Positions 22,436 to 34,070 of a stretch of 64,000 nucleotides of DNA are shown here, one piece after another. Under the pieces are notes generated by a model. It worked only from the letters and a program-made list of their open reading frames with translations, was not told the origin of the DNA and did no database searches. Where the stretch lies: contig CM055103.1 of assembly GCA_029204225.1 (NCBI GenBank), positions 48,243,958 through 48,307,957 on the forward strand, given 5' to 3'. The translations under genes were made by a program, and so were the position numbers. This DNA comes from Diphasiastrum complanatum. Taxonomy: Eukaryota > Streptophyta > Lycopodiopsida > Lycopodiales > Lycopodiaceae. Numbering within the stretch: position 1 is the stretch's first letter; each line of letters begins with the position of its first letter.

Positions 22436-23226
22436 TGTTAGCAACTGTGCTAACACAAGAAATAAAACTCCGTGACATGTGTTTTGTAAGTCCACGTATG
22501 AGTGTCTGTTAATAAACTTCCGCCATGGCATTTGTAAGCCATGAGTAGAAGTTTAAATAATAATAAAATAGCTTAAACTTAGATTTAGAACTTAGAATTA
22601 GGAAACTTAAGATTAGAAATATTTTGTTTTAAGTTTTCCTACTTTGAAGTTCTAAATCCTAAGTAAGAATTTCTAGGAAGGCTAGAAATAAATTAGTCCC
22701 ATAAGTTAGTGGATACTTATGGAAGACCCTCCTTGCCATAAAAGGAGAGATATTTGCCTTGTAAATAACACTTTTGAGATTAAGCTATCAAGCTCTCTAT
22801 TTTTGAGACTATCTCTCTATTTCATTTGTGTTCCCTTTGGGAAGGTGCATAGCTTGAGGGAATGTGCTCGGGCCTCCTCTTGTATCCTTCCATTGGATTT
22901 TATTGTGGCATGTTTTAATCGCTTATGCTTAGTTTAGCCGCAATCTATCATTCTCAATCCCCTTGGGGGTTAATCTAGGATTTAGTTTAATCACCTTGCT
23001 AGTTGAGTAAGCCTTAGTAAGGTTTTGTATTTTGTCATCTTAGATAGTTTCATTTCCGTTCCGAACACTAGTTGGGTAAGCCTTAGTGCTTTCGTCATTG
23101 TTCTTTATTTCTGCATTTCTGTTTGAAGCTTGGTAGAAACTTAGAAAGTGGACGATCCTCTCTACACTACATCGCATCGTGAGTAGATCTGGCCATAACA
23201 CACATAAATCAAATTTACTTTCAACA
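22436..23226 (+). mobile_element. Ty3/gypsy LTR with PBS
   Basis: Starts TGTTAGCAACTGTGCTAACA, a perfect 8-bp inverted repeat with a 4-base loop, and ends ...TACTTTCAACA at 23,226 (791 bp). It is followed at once by TTGGCACCGTTGCCAC (23,227-23,242), the gypsy-type primer site. It contains the phrase GTAAGCCTTAGTGCTTTCG, of a kind common near the 3' end of gypsy LTRs. No second LTR of this type was found in the window. Confidence 0.65.
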
Positions 23227-23242
23227 TTGGCACCGTTGCCAC

Positions 23243-23923
23243 TTTTTAAGCATTTTTTACCTAGCTTTTTCTTTTTGTTTTTTCGCCTCCGTGTTGTGTG
23301 GTTGGTTGGTTGATTGCTTTCTATCTTCCAACCACATCACGAGTCTTCTCTCAAGGTCCTACAGGAGCTGCGGAGCAACTTATCAAGCCGGGGGAAAGCA
23401 ACAAAAGTGTCAACTTGGGCATTTTCTTTGAAAAGAAGTGACCCAAGTGACATTTTTTCGAACCAAACAGGTATATCAGAATTCGCCGGTCTATCTGCGA
23501 ACATGTATATCATAATTCGCCGTTCTATCAATTTTTTTTTCCATTTACGAACAATTTTGCAGCCCTAACAGACCCTGATCTTTCATTTTATCACCTTCAC
23601 AAATTCTGACCACGGTCAGATTATGAGAAAACAGTCTGATATACTGTCAAAATCTCTTATTTCTCACTCAAATCTTTGTCTTAGAATTCGCCGGCTTCAT
23701 TGAGGCTAGATTTAATCAAGATTAGTCCTCCAACAGCTCCACAAATTCTATCTCAGAGATTTTACCTGTTTTTTGTTAGAAAGTCATCTTTTTTTCCATA
23801 TTCCTTATCTGTCAGTAAAACCTCTGTATCAGAAATCGCTATCCAGCCTACAAAATCGTCCTCAGTGAGCACAAATTCTTCGTCCCACCCGTGAATTCTA
23901 CCAATACAAAATTTTTCAAAAAA
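23243..23923 (+). mobile_element. Gypsy leader fragment, truncated at the large repeat
   Basis: Internal sequence following the primer site. It matches, inverted, 33,400-34,070 on the minus strand (shared phrases GGGGAAGCAACAAAAG, ACCCTGATCTTTCATTTTATCACC, CAGTCCTCCAACAGCTCC), where a gag follows. Here similarity and element end at about 23,923, exactly where the large inverted arm starts. Confidence 0.7.
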
Positions 23924-24063
23924 TATCAAATGCCAATATCCATTAATCACCAATTCATACACTTTGAGGTAGCTATAATCTCTGCAATGTTGTACCCTAA
24001 TCAGATTATCATTGGGACGCAAATTGTGATGGAACTCTTGGGTGTAGAAATGATATCATAGGA

Positions 24064-26515
24064 TTCCCCTTTTAAACAATTGACAAACATCACCAAGCGA
24101 CGACAAAAGATACTCAATCCCTCTCATGCATAACCATCAAACCTTGACTTGTTTGGATTCTTAGTTGTTAAAGGGGAGCATTACTCTTCTATCCTCTAAG
24201 AGACTCCCTAGTCTTTAGAGACTGCTCCTAATTTTTTGAGTTTGGCATACTGCCTTCAAGATGTAGGGTGGGATGTGATTTCTAGCTCTAAGATCATGAC
24301 TTCAGAGAAGGCATAGGTCTCCATTGTGTAATCTCTAACGGGTATGGTTTCATTTCAAGGATTATATGAGATACGCTCGAGAAACTGCCCGAGAAATATC
24401 CATACCCGAGAAAGTCAATGGTGTAAGAAAATTCTATGATTTAAATTATCTGGTCCACCATGTCCATGTGACTAATAAGACCACAGTTCATGTGAAGAAT
24501 GATCATCAATCATTCAAAGTACATCATGAAAATATCTCCACAAGGAACAGTTCAGTGCTTGTCAAAATTATTATGTCGTGTATTCCATACTTGTGGGGTG
24601 CAAGTGATACACACCGTTCTGTTTGATGAATGACAATATTTTGCCAACCGTCGGGCTGAGGTAGTTCACTAGACATTTCCAATGGCGGGTGTGATAGTGT
24701 GAAAATTGTCAACATTTCCTAGCTAGTTTGAGGCCTAAATTGGCAATTTTTGTACATAGTTTTTGATCTAACCTTTCACACATGTGAAAGAGGCCTAGAT
24801 ACTTTTATTTTAGTATATATTTCATATTAAAGAAGTCCCAAACTTCAGGACCTTCAAAATGACACCAAAATCATGTTATTTGGACATATAGCCCAAAATT
24901 GGCTATTTTAGGCTACTGGTGCCCTAAAATTGGGTCCTAAGCTCTAGAGAGAGGAGAGAGAGTCATCTCTCTCACCTATATTAGGCTGAAATTTGTGGAG
25001 AACAGGTTGGAGAGACTTATTGTATTGTTGAGAGAGATCAATAGATCATTGTCACAGTTTCTTCCTCCATTGAGAGCATTGCTTTGTGTATTGTCTTCAA
25101 GCTTTTGTGTATGATCTTAAGAGGTTTCCAAAATTGGTAGGCTGCTGTTGTAGGGCTGGTATGCTGTTGTTTTTGGCTGCCATCAGTACCTTTTATTAGT
25201 TTCTTTTGTCTCTTGAATGCTTTGTCAAGTTCATGTGTATCAAAGGTAGCATTAGGATGCTTTGCCATTTCTAGCTTTTGTAGCTTGTTGTGCAAAGATC
25301 TTAGCCAAGTATTTTGGGAGTTTAGATCCATTCAAGATCCACTTTTTTCACAACTAGTGAGACTTGACAAAGGTGGTATATTTCAGCCACTTTTGGTGGA
25401 CTACCCGCTCTTTATTTCAAAGAGATTGGGCCCAATTAATATATGCTCATACAATAGTCACGAGATGGTATCAACTTTGAAACTTCAAATAACAAAGGAA
25501 CAACATGCTAGCTCATTTGTGCTTCCCATCATAATGACTATCAATACTTGAATGGGAATTGAGTAGCATCAAATGACTACTTGCTTTTCTATCAATAGGA
25601 AGGACAATTTCATGATGCAAGTTATAACACATAGAACGTCACGAGTGAAATAGCATTCATCATTTCGGTAAGTACATACCTAGGAACAGAAAGAATGCAT
25701 CTTTTCAAGTACTCTAACATCCCTTAGAATGAATCAAAGGAATTCTAATATAGAATGATGATTTTTGTCTCAATTTATCAATATTGCTAGTGAAAGGAGG
25801 AAAGTAGTCCTTTCATTGAAAGACTTCTAAGACTCTCAAGCATTGATTTGGATAATGAGAACTTCCTTAATGGAAGAATGAAGTCTAATCCTCAAAATCT
25901 CTTGAGGAAAAACAAAGTGAACTTACTAGGGACTCACTCACAAAGATAGACATGTTCCATTGAATGAATTTTAGAAGAGTTCTCAAGCTGGAATTGGTGA
26001 AGTAGAAAGGAGTCTCTACTCGTACTCCACTTCTCATACAATTTGTCAAGAACCATTCTCAGTGGTCCTCACTTCATAACCAAAATCTCTCTTTCACGTT
26101 GAATGATGGAAAACACAAACTCTTAAACCAAAGATCTCACATGGTGAAAATTGATAAGTATAGATCCAAAGCAAGTGTCCAAGAGCATGAATTCTTAATA
26201 ACAAACTCCCTCATAAAGATCCATCTTTCTCAAACAACTCTCAAAGAAAATACATTCTCCTTTCCTCCTTTTCCCATAATTTTGATACTATAGGAGAAGC
26301 TCCTTTTATAGCTAAGTTTCAATGGTGTCCCCCTTCAATATGGCATCTTGTCAATTTTCATGCATTTAAGGCCTTGTTTGCCACATGTCCCCATCCAATT
26401 TTGGACATTTGCCTAAATTGGTAGATTCTCCAAGTTGGCTCCCCTTCAAATAGGATGTGTCTTAGGGTTTGGAAAGCAGCTTATAATCCAAGTTTATCTT
26501 GGCCATGCTTCCCAA
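24064..26515. other. Unassigned part of the left arm
   Basis: About 2.4 kb with no ORF beyond 112 codons and no recognised protein. 24,760-25,070 has an LTR-like look (CTCTCTAGAG, then GAGAGAGATCAATAGATC) but no verified partner. The mirror copy is 45,428-47,879. Confidence 0.4.
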
Positions 26516-26523
26516 TCTAGGTG

Positions 26524-26588
26524 GTTCGCTTTCCAATCTAGATAGATCGCTTTCCAATCTAGATAGATCGCTTCCCAATCTAGATAGT
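26524..26588 (+). repeat. 21-bp minisatellite: three units here, two in the right arm
   Basis: Unit GCTTTCCAATCTAGATAGATC, with variants GCTTTCCAATCTAGATAGATC and GCTTCCCAATCTAGATAGTTG. The mirrored position in the right arm (about 45,379-45,420) has one unit fewer. This accounts for the net length difference between the arms. Confidence 0.85.
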
Positions 26589-27359
26589 TGGTGCATTCTC
26601 CAAGTGGGTACCTTTCCAAGTTGCCTCTCCTCTAAAATAGTATGTACTTTGGAGGAGGGAACCTTTTTGCCCAAATTGGCCTTGGCCATGCTTTCCAACC
26701 TAGGTAGCTGGTAGGCTTTCTAGGTTTTATCTACTTGTTTGGGTGATATTTTTTAGTCAACCCCTATGGTTCTAGATGGCCCTCATTTTTCTGCGTGTCG
26801 GTTTTTCCAAGTTGTGTCGGCTTTCTATGTGCGTGGACTGCTTGGCCCGTTGGTCATGTTTGTGGTTTACTTGGTTAATGTCTTCTCCTGCTTGGTCTGC
26901 TTAGTGTTGAAAACTTGCCCAACCTTTGCTATTAGGGTTTTCACAATATCTCGGCCCCGTTACAATATTTCGTGGCGATAGAATTTTTAAAACATTTTTC
27001 TTTGTCGTTCCTTTTCTCGAAAGATGCTTCTACAACATTCATGACTAGGGCTCTTTCGACAAACCGGTTTTCCTGAAAATACACTAGGCAATCATATATT
27101 TGTAAAACCAATTCAGTACATGGTGAAATTTTAGCACGACTATGCCGACTATTTTTACAACTAGCCAAAAAGCCACAAATATTTTTACAGGCCATTTCTA
27201 AGGTCACAAACTTTTCTCTAGCCACTTTTATGGCGGGCTGGGACCCAGTTCTATAGGCAATTTTAATGCTGATTTTCCTAATAGCTGGGTTTTACATGCC
27301 GATTCATTACAGTTTTGTGCAAATAAAGCCCAATATTAGTCCGATTTTCCATGTGGAAA

Positions 27360-27820
27360 TACTGGCTAACACAAGGTTAGCAAATTCAAAACTAAAACCA
27401 TTCAGCAGTGCTTGGACGAGCTCCTTTTGCTTAATGGGATCACCAATACATGCAAGCTTCCTATTATAGTCTTTGACCATCAAAACATAATTTTAAGCAC
27501 TCTCATCACTCTTTTGAAAACTTTGAAAGATTTTATTTCAAAGATTGAGGAGTCGAAGTGTATAATTGTTTGCAAAGTATCCCAAGCCTCCTTGGCTGAG
27601 ACACATGCTCCAATCTCTCTTAAGAGTTCACTGGACACATTCAATTTGATGCAATGGAGAGACATCTTGAAGCACTTGAGGCTTCTCCTCATTTCAAAAT
27701 ACGATATCCGTAATGTCTTGTAGCACCAAAATAGATTCCATCCTAACTTTTCAAATAGAATAGTTGGAGGAAGTCAATGTTTCACTTGCCTCCAATAGGT
27801 AATATCCTATTGATGCCATG
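27360..27820 (-). pseudogene. Copia gag relic (left arm copy)
   Basis: Minus-strand mirror of 44,145-44,605. Reads (M)ASIGYYLLEA...SSNYSI, then a stop where the gag family has Trp, then KVRMESILVLQD; after a frame change, MSLHCIKLNVSSELLREIGA and SAKEAWDTLQ; after another, RKLACIGDPIKQKELVQALL and NGFSFEFANLVLAS. These are the UBN2/DUF4219-type gag positions of copia elements. No zinc knuckle or pol follows. Confidence 0.7.
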
Positions 27821-28134
27821 ATGAAGCAAAACAATTGAAGATGTACACAAAGCACTAACTTGTGAAATGATTCTACAAATTGATTTTTTGATTTTCAAAA
27901 ACTAGATTTGAACAAATCAACAATCTAGAAAGGTCTACGAAAGATCTTAATCACAAATCTTAGGATCAATCTTCACCCAAAAAATTTTGTAGACATATTC
28001 TTTGTCAATCTACAGGGTTTTCTTTGCTTACTTAGCATTTTGTTTTTTTTGTTTCTTGTTCTGCCTGTCAGAAGAGACTGTGGGCATTTCTTAGTATTTA
28101 TCTTGCCCAGATCAGGCGAAAACAATTGAGATCC

Positions 28135-28932
28135 ATTTGTAGTGTTTTGTCCTACCTGTCAGAGGACATCCGGATGGGTCACTCTTGAACCATATCACAT
28201 GCATTCAAAACCAAACATGTGACCAATGCATTCAACCATGAAATCAGCGTGTAGTCTAGTTGAACAACAATGAAACTAAACTTCTACTTGCTGCAAAAAC
28301 GAAATGAACAGATCATTACAACTAAACTAATCTAACACATGCATCAATCCACAAACAAGAATCAAGGAACTAAGCAGCATTTGAGAGCCCAAGACTCAAG
28401 AAACACACATTTCTTGATTCTTGGAGTGCCAAGAACATCAAGAAAGAGAATGTGAATGGATTTTCAAAAACTAAATCACAAACCCATTCTAAATGATTTA
28501 CCACTATGCTGATTCCTACATTAAGCCACAAAAACAGAAAATCTAATCCACAACTAGTTCCACAAAATCAAGAAAACTAATCCACCACTAAATCCACAAC
28601 CACACACAAAGGAATGGAAGGGCAAGATCATTAATGCATCAATCAAGAAAACAAGAATGATCAAGGAGCTCAAAGATGCACCAAACTCGTGGAGGCTATT
28701 CTCATTAGGACATGGAGTAGATGCATACACAAAAAGTTTCCTTCTACAAAGGGGAATCCTCTTAAATAAGCAAGAGAGCTCCTTAGGTGGCATCCTAGTG
28801 GCAATTCCAAATTACACAAATTACAAGTGGAATTACCTGCTAGAGGTCACCATCAAAAGGTGGCTCACTTTACTTTTCTAAGAGGGGTCTACTTGCATTT
28901 ATTTCAATTGCCTAGAAATACTAGTTCCTACA
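28135..28932 (-). repeat. LTR-like repeat, same family as 20,804-21,760 (left arm copy)
   Basis: On the minus strand it starts TGTAGGAACTAGTATTTCTA at 28,932 and shares the order of landmarks with the LTR at 20.8 kb: CTCTCTTGCTTATTTAAGAG, CACGAGTTTGGTGCAT, TTCTTGATGTTCTTGG, CCTCTGACAGG. It diverges more from that copy than the two arms do from each other. The left limit is approximate. Confidence 0.55.
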
Positions 28933-29422
28933 TGGTCATTCCATCTTTTGAGATGGTTGTTATCTTCAAAATTGGAGAGCTCCCAACAACTTCACAATCC
29001 TCTGCATGCTTGAGTGCTTCCAATGTGTCTTTTTTTCTTTTTTGTCATTTACATCTGCCATGGATGGTTTCACTGCTGGCTTTCTGGCACGTACTAGATT
29101 TCTGGAAAATCTGTACCCTCCATTTGCTTCTGGGTGTTTTCTCAGCCCTTTGCTCAGTCGAAGTCTCAGTCTTATCGACACTCTTTTTCTTGACGAGAAG
29201 AGAAGAATCCTCAATTGGTAGGTTGTACAAACCTTGGCTTAATAGTCTTCAAGGGGACAGACTCATCAGCAAATGGTGTTAGATTTCTTATGCCCAGCCT
29301 TAAACAAATCATTCAAGTAATGAGCATCCTGAAAACCAAAGATCGACTACATGTTTCGGACCTTCACATTTTTTCCTTTGAGATTTTTTGTGCTAAAATG
29401 TTTTTAAGACATCTTCTTCTTT

Positions 29423-29570
29423 TTCGCCTTTTTTGCGCCCTCGCGAAAAATGCGACACAGTGGCCAAAATGCCTTGGAATCCATTTTAGGGCCACCTTCG
29501 CCTTTTTCGTGCCTTCACGAAAAATGCGACACAGTGGCCAGAATGCCTTGGAATCCATTTCAGGACCACC
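29423..29570 (+). repeat. 74-bp tandem duplication upstream of the arm copia
   Basis: Two units, 29,423-29,496 and 29,497-29,570, each TTCGCCTTTTT..GCGAAAAATGCGACACAGTGGCC...GGCCACC, with a partial third. The mirror lies at about 42,395-42,542. It probably lies inside the LTR of the following copia element. Confidence 0.8.
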
Positions 29571-29786
29571 TTCATCTTTTTCGTATTTTTTCGCCTTCGC
29601 TCTAGAGACACCTTCGGGATTTACATACCTTCAGTCTAAGCACACCTTCAGGTTTTTCCAATAGTGGCAGACCGACGTCGCCAAACTTATCATCAACCCT
29701 AAATATAGTTGTTGTGTTTTCGTTCCTACACACCTACGCTCAAAGCTTCGAGCTTCCGCTATCGGTCATCCCCACATTTTATGACA

Positions 29787-32500
29787 TGGTATCAGAGCGG
29801 ACATTTCAGTAATCTGCATTTCTACTTCGGATTATCAGTCTTATTTCTATCAAGACGTCTTTCTAGCAAACGTGCAGCCAACATTATTCCGACATTCATT
29901 GTTTCTACCAACGATCTCATTCAACCAGAATGGATCCATCATCTAGTTCATCTCTCATTGACAAACTCGATGGAAATAACTACCATCTCTGGAAATTCAA
30001 GATGAAGGTTATACTTCTAGCCAAAGAACTATGAGACATCATTGATGGCACAAAGCTCAAACCAGAAGGAGATGCAGACATCATCACCAAGTGGAAACTA
30101 AGAGATGGCAAAGCATTTGCCATGATCACCTTCAACATCAAGGATACTCAGATCAGCCACATACATGTTGCTCAGACTGCTAAGGATGCATGGGACATCC
30201 TAGCAACTCTCTATGACGTTAGAAATGTTACTTCCAAGCTTCATCTGAGGATGAAATTCTTCACCCTCAGAATGTCTGATGCAGATAATGTTTTTGAGTC
30301 ATCTCAACACCTTCAAAACTTATGGAGCAAATGACTGCAACTGGCTCAGTCATAGAAGATTCCTATGCACTCATGACTCTATTATCGAGTCTACCTGAAG
30401 CCTACAAAAATTGGGTAATGGCAATTTCTACCCAAGAGCACCTCACTCTATTAAGAGTAATTTCGCTACTCCTACAAGAGGAGATCAGAAGATCAGCATT
30501 CTCCTTTAGGATCGGATCCTCAAGCTCTATATTTGAAAAATCAAAAGTTTAGATCCAAGAGATCTTCAAAATCAAGCTATATTGACAAGAAGAGCAACAT
30601 GCAGTCTGGACCAAATTCTGGTTCACGATCGAATTCAAGCTTTTCATCATTCCAACCAGTGCAAAAACTTTTCTGTAGATATTGTAAGAGTACTGGCCAC
30701 GAAATCAAGGACTATCGAACTTTGAAATACAACGACGAAAAGAAGAAGCAGTTCCAACAACGAGCACATAGTGCTACAACCAGTCACTCAAATCAGCAAC
30801 AAGAAGAAGATGAAGCAGCTTCCATGACCAAAGTCGAAGAACAACAGGATATTGATTCCTGGTATTTAGACTCCGGAGCAACTCAACACATGACTCACCA
30901 TCACGACTAGTTGAAAGACTATAAGTCATTCATCCACTCTCAAGTTGTACAACTTGAAAACAACTCATGACATTCATGACAATCAGAGTTAAATTCAAGA
31001 GAGGTGAGGTCAAGTTGCTATCCAACGTTCTCCATGTTTCAAATCTGACCAAGAATCTGCTCTAAGTTAGCAAAATCACTGACTCAGGTCGGAGGGTCGA
31101 ATTCGATACAAAAGGTTGCACAATTCTTGACAAATCTCGAAAGGTTCTAGCCTATAGAAGAAGAAGTGGCTATCTTTACAAACTCAGCCATTGCTACTCT
31201 TCTAACAGTCAAGCTCTTCACACAACCACTTTTGAATCAACTAATATGCTGTGGGATTTCAGACTTGGCCATCTAAACTTCAACATTATTTAGCAAATGT
31301 CAGCTCAAATTCTAGTACAAGATCTGTCTTTTGTCAGCAAGCCAACTTCTCCATGCGAAAGCTGTATTATTAGCAAGCATACTAGAAGTCCCTTCATTTC
31401 AGACTCAGTTCATACATCCAAGGACTTGCTTGACCTTGTATATAGCAACATTTGTGGCCCAATGCAGACTACTTCCACAGGGGGAGCTCTCTATTTTCTA
31501 ACCTTCATCGACGACTTCTCTCAAAGGATTGCTACCTACTTTATGAAGAACAAATCCAAAGCATTCAAGTTCTTCAAGCAATTCAAGGCATCTGCAGAAA
31601 ATCAGACCCAGAGAAAGATCAAAGCTCTACGCACAGATGGAGGGGGAGAGTATATCTCCACAGAATTCAAGGAGTTCTACAAGGCCAGTGGAATACATCA
31701 ACAATATACAACCAGTTACTCATCTCAGTTCAATGGTGTAGCTGAATGGAAGAATTGGACACTCATCAAAAGTGCCAAGAGCATGCTGACCCATGCCTCT
31801 CTTCCAAAGAAAATCTGGACAAAAGTTGTTACTACAGCTGCCTATTTGCATAATCGATCCATCACCAAAGCCTCAAATGGCAAGACACTTTATGAGGTGT
31901 GGACAGGATCAAAACCATCACTCAAAAATATTTGAATGTTTGTTGGATGCATTGCTTTCGTTCAGATCCCTAAAGATCTAAGAAGAAAGCTAGATGATAA
32001 GAGCAGGAAACAATTTTCATCGGCTATTCCCCAAACCACAAGGCATACAAGCTCTACAATTTGGATACCGAGAAGGCATTCACCAGTAGAGATGCCATTT
32101 TGGTGGAAGACCAGTTCGTCGACCACAAAGAAAAAGCTGCTGATAAATCCGACCCAAGGATCAAGCAAATAGACAATTCTGATCCAGGGATTCAACTGCA
32201 GAATATCGACACTGACTCAGACAATGAGTCAGAACCTCGACGAGTCAACCCACATTAGAGGACCGAAGTTCAACCCAGAAGGTCGAACGGGTCCAGACAA
32301 TCTCCATCCAGATTTATGGATGATCCAGCCTGCTACTTTGTGTAGGAACCAAACATCCAATGTCTACTCCTGATGCTAACCAGTGGAAAGCAGCGATGGA
32401 CATCGAATTCGATTCTCTGATGGAGAACCAAACATGGACAATAACTGAGCTGTCAAAGGATCGAAATCCAATTCCATGCAAATGGATATTTATCCAAGAA
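29787..32500 (+). pseudogene. Copia element, gag to start of RT (left arm and beyond)
   Basis: Primer site TGGTATCAGAGCGG at 29,787-29,800 after ...TGACA. Gag ATG at 29,930 (MDPSSSSSLIDKLDGNNYHLWKFKMK) with a Trp-to-TGA stop in LWDII, a frameshift near 30,310, a knuckle CRYCKSTGHEIKDY (last Cys lost), protease WYLDSGATQHMT, a stop near 30,907, a TAA at about 31,063 where the mirror copy has Ser, LWDFRLGHLN, a stop, integrase FIDDFSQR, LRTDGGGEY and GVAEWKNWT (usual ERKNRT), FVGCIAFVQIP, a 1-base loss near 32,011, then TEKAFTSRDAILVEDQ. The inverted repeat ends at 32,082 but this element continues through QWKAAMDIEFDSLMENQTWT to CKWIF at about 32,500. Confidence 0.85.
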
Positions 32501-32631
32501 ATAACTCAATTCTAGCTATCATTGGTCAACTTGATGCTAAATGACAATTGAGATCCAAGCGCACTCTCAAACCTAGATTTATCACATCAAAACTTGTTTC
32601 ATTATGATCTAACTTCAAGCATGTATTAGTT

Positions 32632-32644
32632 GGCTTTGATACCA
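32632..32644 (-). other. Copia-type primer binding site, isolated
   Basis: Minus strand reads ...TTTTTAACA then TGGTATCAAAGCC, as at an LTR/PBS junction. The presumed LTR would occupy 32,645 to about 32,770, but no mate was found. It overlaps no gag of its own. Confidence 0.4.
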
Positions 32645-32773
32645 TGTTAAAAATGCACATTTGAGTATCTTGAAAAGATCCAACATGACCTACATGCATG
32701 TGAGATTGCACATCGATGGATGGATCAAGTTGGATCCAGAGCTATATAACGCACTTTGAATCTAGACAAGAGC

Positions 32774-33367
32774 TCAATTACGAGCTTTTTGCCAGGTTTC
32801 CATTTGATGTAGAAGTTCAGAAGATTGAGCAATATTATCAGACTTCGGATGATTAGGACAGTCTCGATCTTTAGATTTCGTTTCAGGATGGTCAAAGTCA
32901 TCATCGGAACCTTCATCTTCGTCACGGATAACATCGGTCATCGCATATTTAAGTTGATCATAAAGGTCAACTGGTTTGAGTTCACGGCGGATGTTTTTAG
33001 GCAATCCAACTAAGAATAGTTTTATGGCCATTCGTTCGGCGATATTTTCATCAACACATTCTACTTTGAGACGTTTAAAACGCTCAATGTAGTTTTGGAC
33101 AGACTCTTCGCGACGCATCTTGATATGAGTAATTTGAATGAACAGGCTCTGAGTCAGTTTGGATGGTTTGAAACGCTTGATGAGAGCGTCCTTGAGGGTG
33201 GTCCAAGAAGCAAGATCAGGAGCTTCGAGATTCAAGTACCACTCCAAGACTTTGATAATGCATGTCGTTTTTATGGAGATACCTCTGAAACTGAAAAGCT
33301 TCGCCTGTTTTCCATGGTACTCTATGGCACCGCCAGAGGCAGATAATTCAAACTGTAATACTCGCAA
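32774..33367 (-). pseudogene. Gypsy-type gag fragment
   Basis: 198-codon minus-strand frame carrying EWYLNLEAPDLASWTTLKDALIKRF, EESVQNYIERFKRLK, LFLVGLPKNIRREL, then an acidic stretch EDEGSDDDFDHPE. It is clearly related to the gag at 18,422. The usual PKFDG-DP entry motif is missing upstream and the N-terminal about 40 residues look unrelated, so the capsid start is deleted or shifted. No zinc knuckle follows before the frame ends. Confidence 0.75.
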
Positions 33368-33399
33368 ATTTTGACAAAGAGTTCTGAATGTTAGAATAG

Positions 33400-34070
33400 T
33401 GATTTTTTAAGATTTTCTTGGAGAAAATTGGAGTTTTAGAATTTGCGGGTAGAATAGGGAAATCGTGCTCTTTGAAAATGAATTCTTAGGCTAGATGGTG
33501 AATTCTAACAGAGAGGTTTGACTGGCAGATAGGGAATATGAAAAAAAAATGTGATTTTCTGACAGTAAACGAGCAAAATTTCTGACATAGAATTTGCGGA
33601 GCTGTTGGAGGACTGATCTTGATGAGATTTATCCTCAGTGAAGCTGACGAATCCTAGGACAAAGATTTGGGTGAGAAATAAGGGACTTTGACAATATATC
33701 AGGCTGTTTTCTCAAAATCTGATTGTGGTCAGAATTCGTGGAGGTGATAAAATGAAAGATCAGGGTCTATTAGGGCTACAGACAGGCTGACAAATTCTGA
33801 TATACCTTTTTGGTTGTGAAAAAGGTCACTTGGGTCATTTATTTTGAAGAAAATGCCCAAGTTGACTCTTTTGTTGCTTCCCCTCAGTTGAAGAAGTGGC
33901 TCCATAGCTCGTGTAGGACCTAGAGAGACGACGCGTGCTGTTTGTTGGTAGATAGAGACAAGCACACAAGCAAACATACAATATAGAAGCAAAAAATACA
34001 CAAAAAAATGAGAAGAAGCTAGGTAAAAAAAAATGTCAAGATAAAAAATGCAATGGAAAATCAATTCAAC
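33400..34070 (-). mobile_element. Gypsy leader, inverted copy of 23,243-23,923
   Basis: Reads on the minus strand from TTTTTTTTTACCTAGCTTCT through GGGGAAGCAACAAAAG to TCCTCCAACAGCTCC, matching the plus-strand leader at 23.2-23.9 kb at roughly 80-85%. It leads directly into the gag at 33,367. No primer site is visible at its upstream end, so the element is truncated there. Confidence 0.7.

Larger units (their letters stand above)
23924..32082 (+). repeat. Left arm of a large inverted repeat (8,159 bp)
   Basis: The whole block recurs as reverse complement at 39,882-48,019. Mirror positions add up to 71,943 from the outer edge to about 26.5 kb, to 71,964 up to about 27.17 kb, to 71,965 up to about 32.01 kb, then to 71,964, so only three length differences exist: 21 bp, 1 bp and 1 bp. 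A 300-base comparison (29,401-29,700) shows two substitutions, about 99% identity. Content left to right: unassigned AT-rich sequence, a 21-bp minisatellite, a copia gag relic (minus), an LTR-like repeat (minus), then a copia element (plus). Confidence 0.93.

Noticed and set aside
28827-29282. 151-codon ORF, mirrored at 42,683-43,138
   Set aside because: It crosses an LTR-like repeat, matches no recognised family, and is present in both arms only because the arms are copies. Mirror ORFs on both strands throughout the arms are not independent evidence of genes.
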